From NCBI RefSeq assembly GCF_947623445.1, contig NC_135243.1, positions 4,714,501-4,778,500 on the forward strand: DNA of 64,000 nucleotides, in the 5' to 3' direction. The translations under genes were made by a program, and so were the position numbers. The notes under the pieces are model-generated. The model made no database searches. It was not told the DNA's origin and saw nothing but the letters and a program-made list of their open reading frames with translations. This DNA comes from Clavelina lepadiformis (taxonomy: Eukaryota; Chordata; Ascidiacea; Aplousobranchia; Clavelinidae). This document shows positions 24,101 to 34,661 of this stretch, one piece after another; the first letter of the stretch is position 1; every line of letters starts with the position of its first letter.

Positions 24101-27100
24101 TCAGTGAACTGAAATGTGATTAATGGTTTTTTTTTAACAATTGGCACAGGGCAAAACACATATGAAATTGCTTTTTTCCCCAAAACATAGCCTCCAGCTG
24201 GGTATATTACTCCCTAAAATAAATCAGTTCTTTCATTTATCATGGCCATGACACCAAACAATTTATCAAAACCGGATGGCAGATAAATACATGAATGATA
24301 TTGCTAATAAACAAAAGATGATAATGGAAACATGCCCTCTTTGGCACAGGTAACAAGTGAGAATTAGGCCTGACACACCAGGCCTAAATAATAAAAAACA
24401 TGCTAGCGCAAGACCACTGATATATTGCTTGAAAAATCTTTACCTGTAAGTAGATGCAGCCAGATGTGCCTCCATTGGGACAAGTTTGTTGAAAATGTCA
24501 GGGCCAGTAACTGCGCTGTTTGAAGGATCAAAGGGAAGAGCTTTCACCAACGAAGCTCCCTTAACTTCAGGGAGCATCGCCTTATCAGGGACACGATCAT
24601 GATAGATGAAATCGTTGTCTTTTTTGGCGCTGTTATGCCTGAAAGTTTTAATAACAACTCGTGCACAGATTGACAGACATATATGGTAATATCATCATGT
24701 CCCATGAAGTATTACAGAAATTAAATGGATTTACTTCACATTTACTTACTTCCCACCAAAGACGTCTGCAGAATATTTCAATGCATCATCGGCTTTGATC
24801 TTGAATTCACCTTTCAAGTTCTTAGCCGCCTTCACAGCTTCATTGTAAGAGTCGAGAGCAGCGGAGAAAAACGCCAATCCTTGCCCGTATTTCTCTTGCT
24901 CCCAGTCATCACAACCAAGGTAGTACTGGAAATTATGCAAAGCAAATTGTAACGAAAAAATTTCTCATTGGTGAGATTTTATTGAAAACATTGACACATA
25001 TTAGCAAGAGTACGTGGTTTTCTGGTAAAAAAAAACACAAATAGGCTTTCACTGAAACAAGCTGCATGCATGATATTTAAGCAATTAGTTTTAACGTAAT
25101 TTGAATTTTGCAATTAATTAAAATACATTTGGTCAGTTCAACAATTTTGTATCGGTTATATATCTGAGATACATGAATAACATTCCTTAATAGGTAAAAA
25201 CTTTTTATTGGCAATCCAGCATCATACCTTGGTGATAGCAGCGTAAAATGCGATTTTAAACGTTAAAAGTCTTGTCCAAATTCTGTTGTCGTCTCCCATC
25301 AGGTCTTTCGCTTCGGGCTGATTCAAGCCGTTCAGCGTCAGTTGATAGTAATCCACTACCTAACATTTATGAAACATGGATAGAAATAATAACAAAGTAA
25401 CAACATTTTAAAAACCAGAGAAGAGTAGACTCCTATTCTATACTATTGTTTAATGTGTATCAGTAATGCAAATACCTGTTGGCTAATTTTAGAGATAATG
25501 CTGTGTTTTCTGTTATCTTGCATTGACTTTTCAAGCAAGCATTCCTGGCCTTGTCCCTGGCAATAGAATATAACAAAGTAAATATTTATTCCAACACAGA
25601 GGATGGAATCGACCCAGATACACCCCAATCATATAGATATAAAAAAGCATAACAATAAATTTTGTACAAATAGCCCCAATATCATTACTATTTTAAAATT
25701 TTTGTTATGACCAAGTTTTTAAACATCTACTTCTTCAAAAGAAAATCATAGTATGTAACTATGCATACAACACAATATCACAGATGAGCAACAGTGGTCT
25801 AGTCTACTTATCCATAAAGAGTTAATACCAGCATTGCATTAATGAAGATCTTCAGCATAAATTGACTAGTATCTAGTGACAAAGTTGTGTCTAGATGGTC
25901 AGCCAGGTATTGAAAAAAGCCAGCAGCACATTGGAAATGGACACAGGATACCTTAGTTCCCTCTTCAGACGTCCGATTGTCCAACGAACCAAGGTAGGAA
26001 TGAATGGAGCCTGCATTGTAAGTTACAACTTGTAGCATTGAAGCTGTTCGCCTGTAGCAGTAGCTAGTGCTGCTTGTAACCAAGTCGGAAGTTTAGGCAC
26101 CATACTGCCATGAGTGAAATTACGTGATTGTTGTTACTGCAGTGCACCTAACTTAATGATGATATTGTGGAATCACTGTAGTTTTTATCAACTAAGTAAA
26201 ATCACGACTGCTTACTGCAAAGTAGCTCACAAACCTGCCGTAGGCTGGATAACGATTAGAGTTAGATAAAAGCTTAAATTTTATGGTTTCAAAATTCAAG
26301 TAAGATAGATAAAAAGCAATCAGGGAAAAAAGTGAAAAATTGCTTAAAACATTGTTTTGGGCTAAGTTTTATTATTTATACATTTGAGATTAATTTTGTT
26401 TTTTGACATCAGAATAACCATTAAACACAAACGCACAATCACTTCCGGTGAAGTTTGATAAGCAGCAACGTTAGTATGTGAGTGATAGACAAATGGTTGT
26501 TAATATACTACAGAGAATATTTTTTATATATTACATAATATATACATATACTGTACCTAAATTGAACGCTATTGCAACTTGCTCAAAAACAAAGGAACTT
26601 TGTTGGGTGCACATTCCAGTAAAAGCATCGCCCCTGATTGGTAAAACAGATATAAAATGAGATACCGTTGATCAATTTAAAATAGTCTTCTAAAAACAAA
26701 CGAGCATAAAGACAATAACACCTTTTAAATACTGTACTAATACAAGTACAATATGTTATAGGCCTAGTTTAAGTTCACGAAACACAGAACAGAACAATCA
26801 TACCAAGAAAAAGAAACATTAAGAGAGTTTTCTCCAGTGAAAGGAAATCGACTCTGCATGTAGTGAAGCTGTCCATAATATTTTTTTAGAGTGTTTAGTC
26901 CTTCAAAATCGGGAGCAGCAATAGCTTTATACGCAGACAATTGCAGTTCAAGAAAGTTGCTGATGCAGTCTTTGTACTTCTCAGGATTATCAGAGTAATT
27001 TTCTCGTATATGCTATACACGAAATACGTAAAAAATATTTGTATATATAAATTACATATTATGATATATATATAATAATATTGCAATTATTGTTCAAGTA

Positions 27101-28430
27101 TAAACGCTACAACAGGACAATAAATAGAGCAACAATTTATCGAAAAATTTTTCTGACACACACATCATTTTGGTAACCTTTTGCAAAGTTGGACATACTT
27201 TCATTTACAAAGTTTATGGCAAAAAAATGTAAGTCTGATTGTTATGTTGTACAAAAATAACGTTCTTAAACAATTTCACCTAGTCCACCCCAGTGAGCCA
27301 ATCATCCCAATAAAATTTCCCTGAAAACTCTGTCTGAAAGTTACAGGTTTTTACTACTAGTGAGTCACAGTAAGCTTAATCATTTATTTATAGCATCTTC
27401 TGGAACTGACGCATGTATGTTTGAATGTTTTATAAGTAAAACTTCCATCATTTTCAAAATAATCAAACCCGTCCATCAATAAAGAAAGTTTTGAAAATGA
27501 GGCGTCTTTCTTATTGAAAATTTATGATTAAGTTATCCGATCATATTATTCTAACTTACGGCTTGCATGCATTTTGTTATCACCTAAATTGCGTTATCGA
27601 CTTACTGGAAATACCATTGTATGATCGTAACACCTACTGCATTCATAACCGATAATCTCCTACAATTCTACTACACTTTTAATTGTTTGCCCGCCTTATG
27701 TATCATATGTATTCAGAGTCGTTTTGTGTTACAATGTTATATATCATTGTGGTGAAGGACAGTGTCAGTCTGAAACTAGTTGTTGTTTCGGTTTTTCTGC
27801 GATTTTCTGTTATGTAGTTGTGTTAATAGCAACTACTTGGTACTTAAAGTCAACTTCGACTATCTAAATAAAAAGAACATGTTGACTGTAATATCATACT
27901 TTTTGGCAAGTAATGAAATTGATGCATTTTAAAGTTAGGAAGCTGGTATTTCAGTATTGATGGATATGAGGAGGTGACTATTTTATCAAAAGTACGTCAC
28001 GTAGCCTGTTTTTAAAAATAGGAAGTTAGGAAAGGAGAATGGTCAATTTGATTTGATCAAAAAGCTGATTTTATTTTTTAGGGTATAGTTGAAGTGAAGT
28101 TTATATTAGAATGAAGATTTGGCTTAGATAACAATGTTATAATATTCAAGTTATGAGGAAGGATTTTTTCACAAGAATTTTTCAAGACTTTTTCAAGGAA
28201 GCCATTTTTCACAAAAAACTGTGAAAAATGGCTTCAAACATCTGCTTTTTCCGATAAAATAGTAACAGCCTAGTTAGTAATAAATTTACCCGATTCAGTT
28301 CTTCAGCAATATTTTGTTGCAGAATTTCTTTGTTGCCATCAATAGCACCATCTATCCACTCTGCCCCAGCAAATTCCTGATTGTCTTTTATCGAAACTTT
28401 TAACATAGGAAGCCTTGGAACTGCCTCCAT
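12161..28430 (-). CDS. PTPN23: HD-PTP / PTPN23, BRO1-domain tyrosine phosphatase-like protein (2130 aa)
   Basis: Twenty-eight coding exons, 6393 nt, in frame throughout: 28290-28430, 26804-27012, 26557-26633, 25829-26010, 25476-25556, 25228-25359, 24750-24925, 24444-24638, 23850-23915, 23533-23678, 23181-23272, 22718-22804, 22178-22304, 21405-21565, 20825-20976, 20452-20631, 19956-20155, 17458-19679, 16955-17127, 16333-16535, 15816-15922, 15025-15206, 14559-14663, 14277-14415, 13703-13807, 13297-13407, 13029-13049, 12161-12781. Order: BRO1 domain (about 1-390; MEAVPRLPML, DFEGLNTLKKYYGQLHY), coiled-coil V domain (400-770), KKPPPRP linker, Pro/Gln-rich region (802-1540), PTP domain (about 1610-1870; YKNRFQDILPYD), tail ending LDPMWGLKK as in vertebrates. 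HD-PTP acts with ESCRT in receptor sorting. The active-site loop is HCENGVGHTG: Cys1798 is kept but the invariant Arg is His1804, and the WPD loop reads WPE. A pseudophosphatase is inferred. Confidence 0.93.
13029..13049 (-). CDS. PTPN23: 21-nt microexon of PTPN23
   Basis: TTTAG precedes and GTTCGT follows seven whole codons, EYYDMEQ. Flanking exons 13297-13407 and 12161-12781 both begin and end on codon boundaries, so the microexon can be included or skipped without a frame change. It is predicted from splice consensus and not proven. Confidence 0.5.
14045..14211. mobile_element. diverged MITE in PTPN23 intron 24
   Basis: The segment shares the order of blocks seen in the intact 153-bp MITE at 39460-39612: tttttaaaggt at one end, gaccgaaacgatc.., aaatttctcc, and the other end gatcgccaaaatcaaacctt. 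The ends are eroded and no clean duplication is left. It sits between the exons coding for the P-loop and the last helices of the PTP domain. Confidence 0.45.
17458..19679 (-). repeat. PTPN23: Pro/Gln-rich low-complexity exon of PTPN23
   Basis: One 2222-nt exon encodes about 740 residues made mostly of Pro, Gln, Ser, His and Thr, with recurring short blocks such as QQP, HQP and PQ. The region corresponds to the His/Pro-rich segment of vertebrate HD-PTP that binds SH3 and ESCRT-related partners. Here it is longer and more Gln-rich, and accounts for much of the size difference (2130 versus about 1636 residues in human). Confidence 0.7.
28198..28235. repeat. perfect 15-bp hairpin in PTPN23 intron 1
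   Basis: gaagccatttttcac (28198-28212) is followed by an 8-nt loop and its exact reverse complement (28221-28235). It lies about 55 nt inside the intron from exon 1 (28290). It could be a short MITE relic or an RNA hairpin. Confidence 0.6.
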
Positions 28431-29157
28431 TTTGAAAAAGACAGATAAATTTGGTAGGCCTACGACCGTAAAATTTTGAAAAACTTTGGCAAGTCTGCCA
28501 GTGGGCTACGCAATTACTGTATTACACTGTAACCTATAATAAAAATTAACAATTTTACTAATTTACCAGGACCGCTAGAGTAATAAGCTAGGTAACCATC
28601 TAGGATCTTGCTATACATTATTCTCGACATCTTTTTAGACATTGTCATGTCTAAACACACGTTTAATATCTCTAACAGGAGGAAACCATAACAAAACCAC
28701 AAAAACTAATGGTGAAAACATATGTTTATTTTCATTACGAACTGGACGTGTTCAATATGATTTCTAGATATGTGTCCAGTGAAACATGCAACGTGAAATG
28801 CGTAGGAGTTTGCGTGGTATCTGCGGCAAGTGTAACAAAAGTAATTCAGTTTGTACTTACTGAGAGTCTATTTTTTAAATTTTGTTTTAAACGCAAGGCA
28901 AAATTACATGTGTAACAGGCCACAGATACCACATAAACTTTTAAGCATTCCATGTCACATGCTACGCTGACCACGTGACACGACATCATGTCGAACAAAA
29001 CCAAGATGCATAAGATTCAAAGCACTACAAAATAAAAACTAGGAAACCTTTTTTACATATTCTTTTGCTGTGAAATGAAATTCATATGCTACCTACCTAA
29101 GCGAAAGCTTTGCAATTTCAGAAAAATCAAAAGTGGATCGACAAATTCCATTGGTAA
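28431..29157. other. upstream region of PTPN23
   Basis: This holds the presumed promoter and 5' UTR of PTPN23. A 10-bp inverted repeat (gtggtatctg at about 28814 and its complement at about 28923) is present. No TATA box and no coding exon were recognised. Confidence 0.4.
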
Positions 29158-29165
29158 GTATAAGC

Positions 29166-29460
29166 CAGGGGTCGGGAACCTTTTCGGCTAAGGGAGCCAT
29201 GAAAGCTACATATTTTTAATTGTATTTCTGTGAGAGCCATATAATATTTTTTAACACTTAATGCAACTAGCATGTGCATTGTTAAGAAAAACCAACAATT
29301 TTAGAGAACGGTAAATGTCTGAATTTACTCTTTAATAGCATGCTTCTTACTGTTAATGCGACTAACAATTGCAGAAAAAATTTTGGTATATCTGCAAGCC
29401 AGATACCATCATCAAGAGAGCCACATCTGCTGGCTCGCGAGCAATACTTTCCGACCTCTG
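29166..29460. mobile_element. hAT-type MITE (295 bp) with 8-bp target-site duplication
   Basis: The ends are caggggtcggg and, on the other strand, cagaggtcgga, a common hAT-type terminal repeat. Flanks are gtataagc (29158-29165) and gtataggc (29461-29468), a 7/8 match. The inside has the gggagccatgaaagctacat block seen in many animal hAT MITEs. No transposase frame is present. Confidence 0.75.
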
Positions 29461-29468
29461 GTATAGGC

Positions 29469-32275
29469 AATGGAAAAAATCTTGCCAACCAAATCAAGAT
29501 AGCAGCCATAACTCGTAAAGGGACAACAAAGGAACTACACAAAATTCTAATATTTCGGGTGTAGGCCTAGTGCAACAGTGCACAACCACAGGTTACACTT
29601 GTATACTAGACCTCAGCTACTCAAATTGTGACGTCATATGATTGTGCACTAGAGTAACTAGGCCTATACCCTTAATTTCTGTAGCAAGATTAGCACCATC
29701 CTTTTCGCGCTCCACAGTCTGACAGCCAATAGCAAAATATAAACGATACGGTTCCGAGGACACATTAACCTAAACTACAGTAGGCTTTCACACAAAGTGT
29801 AGGCTACGTGTAGAAGTAATTTAGTTAATCGTACAGCCGTATGCGAGTAATTTAGTGTAGCACGGATAAGTCTAAGTGATTGCTGTTTTATGTCAGCATT
29901 TTAAAAGCCTTATCCAGCAATCAGTAGGTGCTAGGCTAGCCTAATAAAGCAGTTGTGCACTACAGTAGTACGTGGTGCTGTCATATCCACAACTATTAAG
30001 TCATTAACTACGGCATTAATCAAGCAGTCTACTCTTTGGTCAATTTGTTCAGACTCCGGAACAAAATTCCATTTTTATTGCGAGAAAGGCTAAGTTTATC
30101 GCTCCACGCTTGACTGGACTTGGTCATGCGATGAAACCATAAAGATCTTTCCGGCATTGGGTAAAAGCTGGACACCACGCAATCCGCGGATCGTCCGTGG
30201 ACGGTGGTTGAAATAGGCTTAAATCAGTTGCTCTGCAACAAATCGTGCATGGGCGGGTTTAAGGATAAGTTTAATGCAGTGGTTTCGAGATCGACCATAA
30301 ACACTTGAAAATGGACGATTTCAAGATAAGCTTAAATAGCGGATATGAGGAGAGTGTCCATAGACTGTTTTGGGATAGGCTTAAATAATGGGTATTGGAA
30401 AAATGTCCATGGACAGTTTTGGGATCATATGCTGTGACTATGAGCGAGAAAAGGAAACAGAAGATCAAAATGTAAGCAGGCAATTTGAAGGTGAGAAATT
30501 GCATTTAAGCAGTTTAAACACAAAGGAAATCTGGAAAGGCAGTTTGAAGTTAATGACATGAATTTGGAAGATGCATTTAACGGTGAATAAGGAAGTCAGC
30601 AGTTGAAAGATGTAGAAGAAAATCTGGAACGTCCATCTAAAGACGTAGAGGCAAGTCTTGAGAAGCAGAATAAGTAAGAGGCGAATCGGAAAAGGCAGTT
30701 TGAAGATGAAGAGATAGGCTATAGTTTCGCGATCCGTTTAGAAAGGAGAAGGTGCAATAAAGAAACTTGTGTAAAAATTAGAAATCTAGTAACATTCCTG
30801 AAGGAAGCTATACTAGCTGTAACTCAATTAAAGAAAAGATAAATATCCGGGCAGTGGTTTGCTGCCGAAAATGTAGTTTCAATCAAACAGAATTTGTTAA
30901 CAGCATCACCAACCCTGATACAAACTTACTTGTTACCCTGCCTTTAAATCGAACCATTTTCTTAAGAACCGCAGCATATTCAAAATTGCCTATGTTTGGA
31001 TACAGCTGATGACAATTCTTGCAACATTTGGACAACTAATCTTACATTACTGAATGTATGTAAACAGACCTGTCCAATAGATCACTAGTTTACTGCATCT
31101 TACTGCAATAGCTTGATTAAATTATTTAGTAAAAACAAAACTGCTTTCACTGAAAATGCGTCGTTATTTTATTGAGACGTTTCCAAGTCGATCTGATCCG
31201 ATTCACCCAAGCCTCAGAGGGTGCTGTTTCCCTATATTTAGCTTGCTTGTGAGTAATTTGTCACATTTTAGAAGCCGTCAGCTAACAGAGTTTGGGTTTG
31301 ATCCTGTATTGCAATATCTTATCCACCCTAGCCGTTATGCCAGCTCATCTAGCTGACCACAAACGTGAATTCGTTAACCATAAGCGAATGTGTCACTGTA
31401 ATCGTTGGTCATGGGATACTTAACATTTGGATGACAAAATAGCCTACATCAGATATCGGAGATGAGGACGATACTCCAAAAATAAATTTCCAACGAGGAT
31501 AGAGATTGCTAACGAGACCTGGAACTCGTGTCATACCGTTTACACTGTCGTAGTCACTGAATGTTTCACATAGGCCTACCAGACATTTGGCACATGTCAT
31601 TGAGTTAGTGTGGTTGGTTTGATCTACCTACAGTAGGCTATAGGCTACACTACCAGACTGGACACATACTTTCTGGATTTTTTTGAGGTTGAGAGGAACT
31701 TTATGATTGCAGTTTTCGAGGCAATACATATTTACAATAAAGACAGTGTATTTAAGGAAAGTGTAAGATTTAGAAAAACGAAAAAGTCGGATTAGTTTGT
31801 GGATAGTGCCCAAGATATTACAAAATATTCTAGGCTACTGTATATGGTTTAAATCTGAAAAAGACTGTTTGAATGCAGCAAGCGATTTGATTGTAAAATG
31901 AGATGTTCTGCTTGTTACTGATATACAAACGCTTGCTGATATTGGCTTACCTTGTCAATACAAAAAGAGGAAGGTAGCTTGTGCAAGCACCAACAGACAT
32001 TCATGAAGTAGGTAGTAAGAGAAGCTTACTACTATGTAGGCTACGTATGCGATGATTAGTATATATTTGTTGTCATGTCAGGGGGAAGTATTTTCACGAC
32101 TTAAATCCGGAGATGATTCCCCATCGCTAGAGCCTCGGTTACCGAGCTAGTCTTTGTGCAAACTTAAGTGATTGTTTGGATTGGTATATGATCAAAATGG
32201 TAGTATGTAAAATGGGCATGTTGGAAAACACGCAAAAAATTGGTTGCTTGTTGAACAAGACTGTATGAGTAGGCC
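29469..32275. other. intergenic, repeat-poor except a degenerate tandem array
   Basis: No gene was recognised. Between about 30190 and 30420 a block of roughly 60-70 bp recurs in degenerate form (gataggcttaaat, gataagtttaat, gataagcttaaat, gataggcttaaat). The following 300 bp keep a similar purine-rich style on the plus strand. Confidence 0.45.
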
Positions 32276-32581
32276 TGTAGCGGCCGTTGGATACTTATTG
32301 GTTTGTCGCTGGTTGGCGCCCTCGTGATGTTCCCAGCACGTGTGTATTTTCGCATTGCTCGTTCACTTTACCTGCCCATTCGTTTTTGCACTGCCTGCGC
32401 GCAGGACATCAGTTTGAGTAAAGTCTTAAACTCAGAACCTCGTGTTCATTTATTTTAATATATGAGCGAAGGAGAGAACAGAAATAGCAACCTTCTGAGT
32501 AAAGGAGTCAGCATCGCAACAACGCAGTATCGTAACAGCATCGCAACAACGTAACAACGCGACTACAACCTACCTTCGCCA
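32276..32581. mobile_element. probable solo LTR (306 bp)
   Basis: The segment starts TGTAGCGG and ends TTCGCCA, so it has TG...CA termini. It is flanked on both sides by taggcc (32270-32275 and 32582-32587). The composition (a cttaaactcagaacctcgtg stretch near the middle) resembles Ty3/Gypsy LTRs. Caution: taggcc is part of a motif that is frequent in this DNA, so the duplication could be chance. Confidence 0.4.
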
Positions 32582-33183
32582 TAGGCCTACTCACTGTATG
32601 GCAGAAAAGTGATTTTAATATTGAGATGGATCTTAAAACTGCTACACAAAGAAATGAATGCTGGAAGGTAGTTCACCCAACTCTACACGGGGAAATACTT
32701 GGCAACACACCAGCTCGGTGCTTACAACATCTTTGGAATGGTTTGGAAATGGTAACTATTAACATACAATGTGGGAAATCTAATATTCGTAAATTTCAGG
32801 GGGCCACATATGAAACAGAGATATTTTGGAGGGCCAAGCCTGAACTAAATTCTGCAAAATATTGTATTTCCTACTGAAAAGTAGTAAATAAGCATTGTTT
32901 TGACAAGCTTGAAAGGGTAGGCTACATACTGTATTTGACATAATTCAGCAATGAAAAAATGAAGTTGCTTGTCATTTATTCAATAAAATTTCCTTGAGCA
33001 ATAGTAAACAAAAAAGAATAGTTTTTTTATGAACACATCATTGGCCTATTTGAGTAAATCTTTTCAGTCACGAGTTTCAAATACTGTTTGAAAGAGGTTT
33101 GTAGCATCCTAAAAGACAACACAATGCTGTGTTTGTGCTGGCACATTATATTGAACTGTCGCTGTACATCATTGAACGGTGAT

Positions 33184-33354
33184 TCAGAGAACAAGGCTTC
33201 TAAAGAAAGTGTCCCAGTTCGCTGCTAGTTGGGGCCTTTCAGCATCAGTAAAGGTTTTGTATTTCTCTGCATGTTTTGTGACGTAATGCAATCTCAAATT
33301 ATAGTCCTTAAGCACTAAACACACGGCTTTACTTTCGACTTCAGTTAACAAATA
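33184..33354 (-). pseudogene. hAT transposase BED-finger fragment
   Basis: A 56-codon frame on the minus strand reads YLLTEVESKAVCLVLKDYNL and continues RLHYVTKHAEKYKTFTDAER. This matches the BED zinc finger of hAT transposases and their domesticated relatives (GTF2IRD2/ZBED-like), in which VCL.C, YNL..H and TKH..KY are typical. The second Cys of the finger is missing and the frame stops soon after. It is a dead remnant. Confidence 0.6.
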
Positions 33355-33600
33355 GAATCTATAGACATTTACAGGTCACATGTATCCAAAAATAACATGA
33401 GAGGAACCCGATTTTGTACAATCATAAAAACTTTCACAACACTTGTTTTTGATTACAAAGCGACCGTGATTAAATGCTTGTTATTGCAATAAAGAAACCT
33501 TTGAAATCAAGATAAAATTTATCACATCAACATTAACGAAAGTGGTTATCAATGCGCGCGAAAAAACAGTTATAACGAAATACACAACCCGGCCACTTGA

Positions 33601-33770
33601 AGAACCGTCAAACACCTAAAACTAAGATCTCTATGATTTTGTTGGACGTCCTACGTAGGGCTTTAAAAAACCTATTTAGACCAATCAGAATGAAGCATGG
33701 TTGGGGTTGTTTTCAAGCCTGGGAATTACCCTAGCAATTCGCGCGCTTCAATGTCCCAGGTCGCGTGCAG
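33601..33770. mobile_element. truncated copy of the 42763-43148 MITE
   Basis: Highly similar (about 90 percent by eye) to the reverse complement of 42985-43148, including gttggacgtcctacgtaggg and gggaattaccctagca. It keeps one terminal repeat in mutated form (accgtcaaacacc) and is broken at 33770, where a Gypsy integrase fragment begins. Confidence 0.75.
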
Positions 33771-33940
33771 AATGGAACGGACCAGAATTTGAGAAATTTC
33801 TGATAAAGTATGGAATCAACCATGTGAAGACTACACCATTGTGGCCTCAAGCAAACGGAGAGGTGGAACGACAGAACCACACACTGATGAAATCAATCCG
33901 TTTTGCACAATTGGAGAAAAAGGACTGGAAGTTTATCTAT
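33771..33940 (+). pseudogene. Ty3/Gypsy retrotransposon integrase fragment
   Basis: The frame reads NGPEFEKFLIKYGINHVKTT then PLWPQANGEVERQNHTLMKS. This is the typical integrase core segment around the second Asp and the catalytic Glu (ANGEVER). The expected DN before GPEF is altered and the frame is closed soon after. No reverse transcriptase, gag or LTR pair adjoins it, so it is a short remnant. Confidence 0.7.
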
Positions 33941-34661
33941 CTGTCTATCTTTATTGTATTGTCTTATGATGTCTATGTTAGATCGCTACTTCATGGTTTT
34001 GACATCCGGGTTAATTGAGTCTTCATAGAATCGTGTTTGTGACTAGCGTGCATATGATGAATACAATACAAAAGTAATGCAAAACACGACAATCATATCT
34101 CACAATCATAGCAATTACATCTGCAATAAACACTTCAACAAGTACGTATTGTAGCGAAGTGGGTCAACTTCTCAAGTTCAAGTGCCATATACCCACCTTT
34201 AGTTTCAAAGAAATATTATATGAATTGAGTTTTTGCTTTTGCAAACCTACCTGTAACGTTCGCCTACTTCATTTAAAACCAGCCATCAAGCATGTACGTT
34301 GGTTTCAGATTGTGAAGTCACAAATTTGGAATATTTCCTCTGCTAAACCACGTTTAAATATTGAAAAATTCTCCTTCATTTAAACACTTACACTTGGAGC
34401 TCCAATCTAAATCACCTTTCCTGATGAAAAGCACACTACACGCTTGGCAGTTGAACCTCTAAAGTCTAAATCAACCACACAACTAACTTACAAGATGAAA
34501 AGGGTGACGCAAATACACTACGTTTATAACTTAGTTCCTTTATACATTTAATCTGTTTTAGTTTCAAAAATCATGAATAAAGAATACGAAGAATCAAGCA
34601 TGCACAGATTTGTAAACGCTTTTGCATGTTCATATTAAATTACATGCATGTTTGTCACCTG
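33941..34661. other. intergenic, downstream of WSC-sulfotransferase
   Basis: No coding exon or repeat was recognised. The right part probably contains the 3' UTR of the minus-strand gene that ends at 34662. Confidence 0.4.

Noticed and set aside
25808..26083. Starting PTPN23 exon 4 further upstream to include YRRTASMLQVVTYNAG
   Set aside because: The acceptor TTACAATGCAG at 26011 joins exactly to the exon at 26557-26633 and restores the BRO1 pattern FNLGSIHSYLG; the upstream residues are intron.
29282..29564. Two opposing frames over 29.3-29.5 kb
   Set aside because: Both lie inside the hAT MITE with its 8-bp duplication and are not coding.
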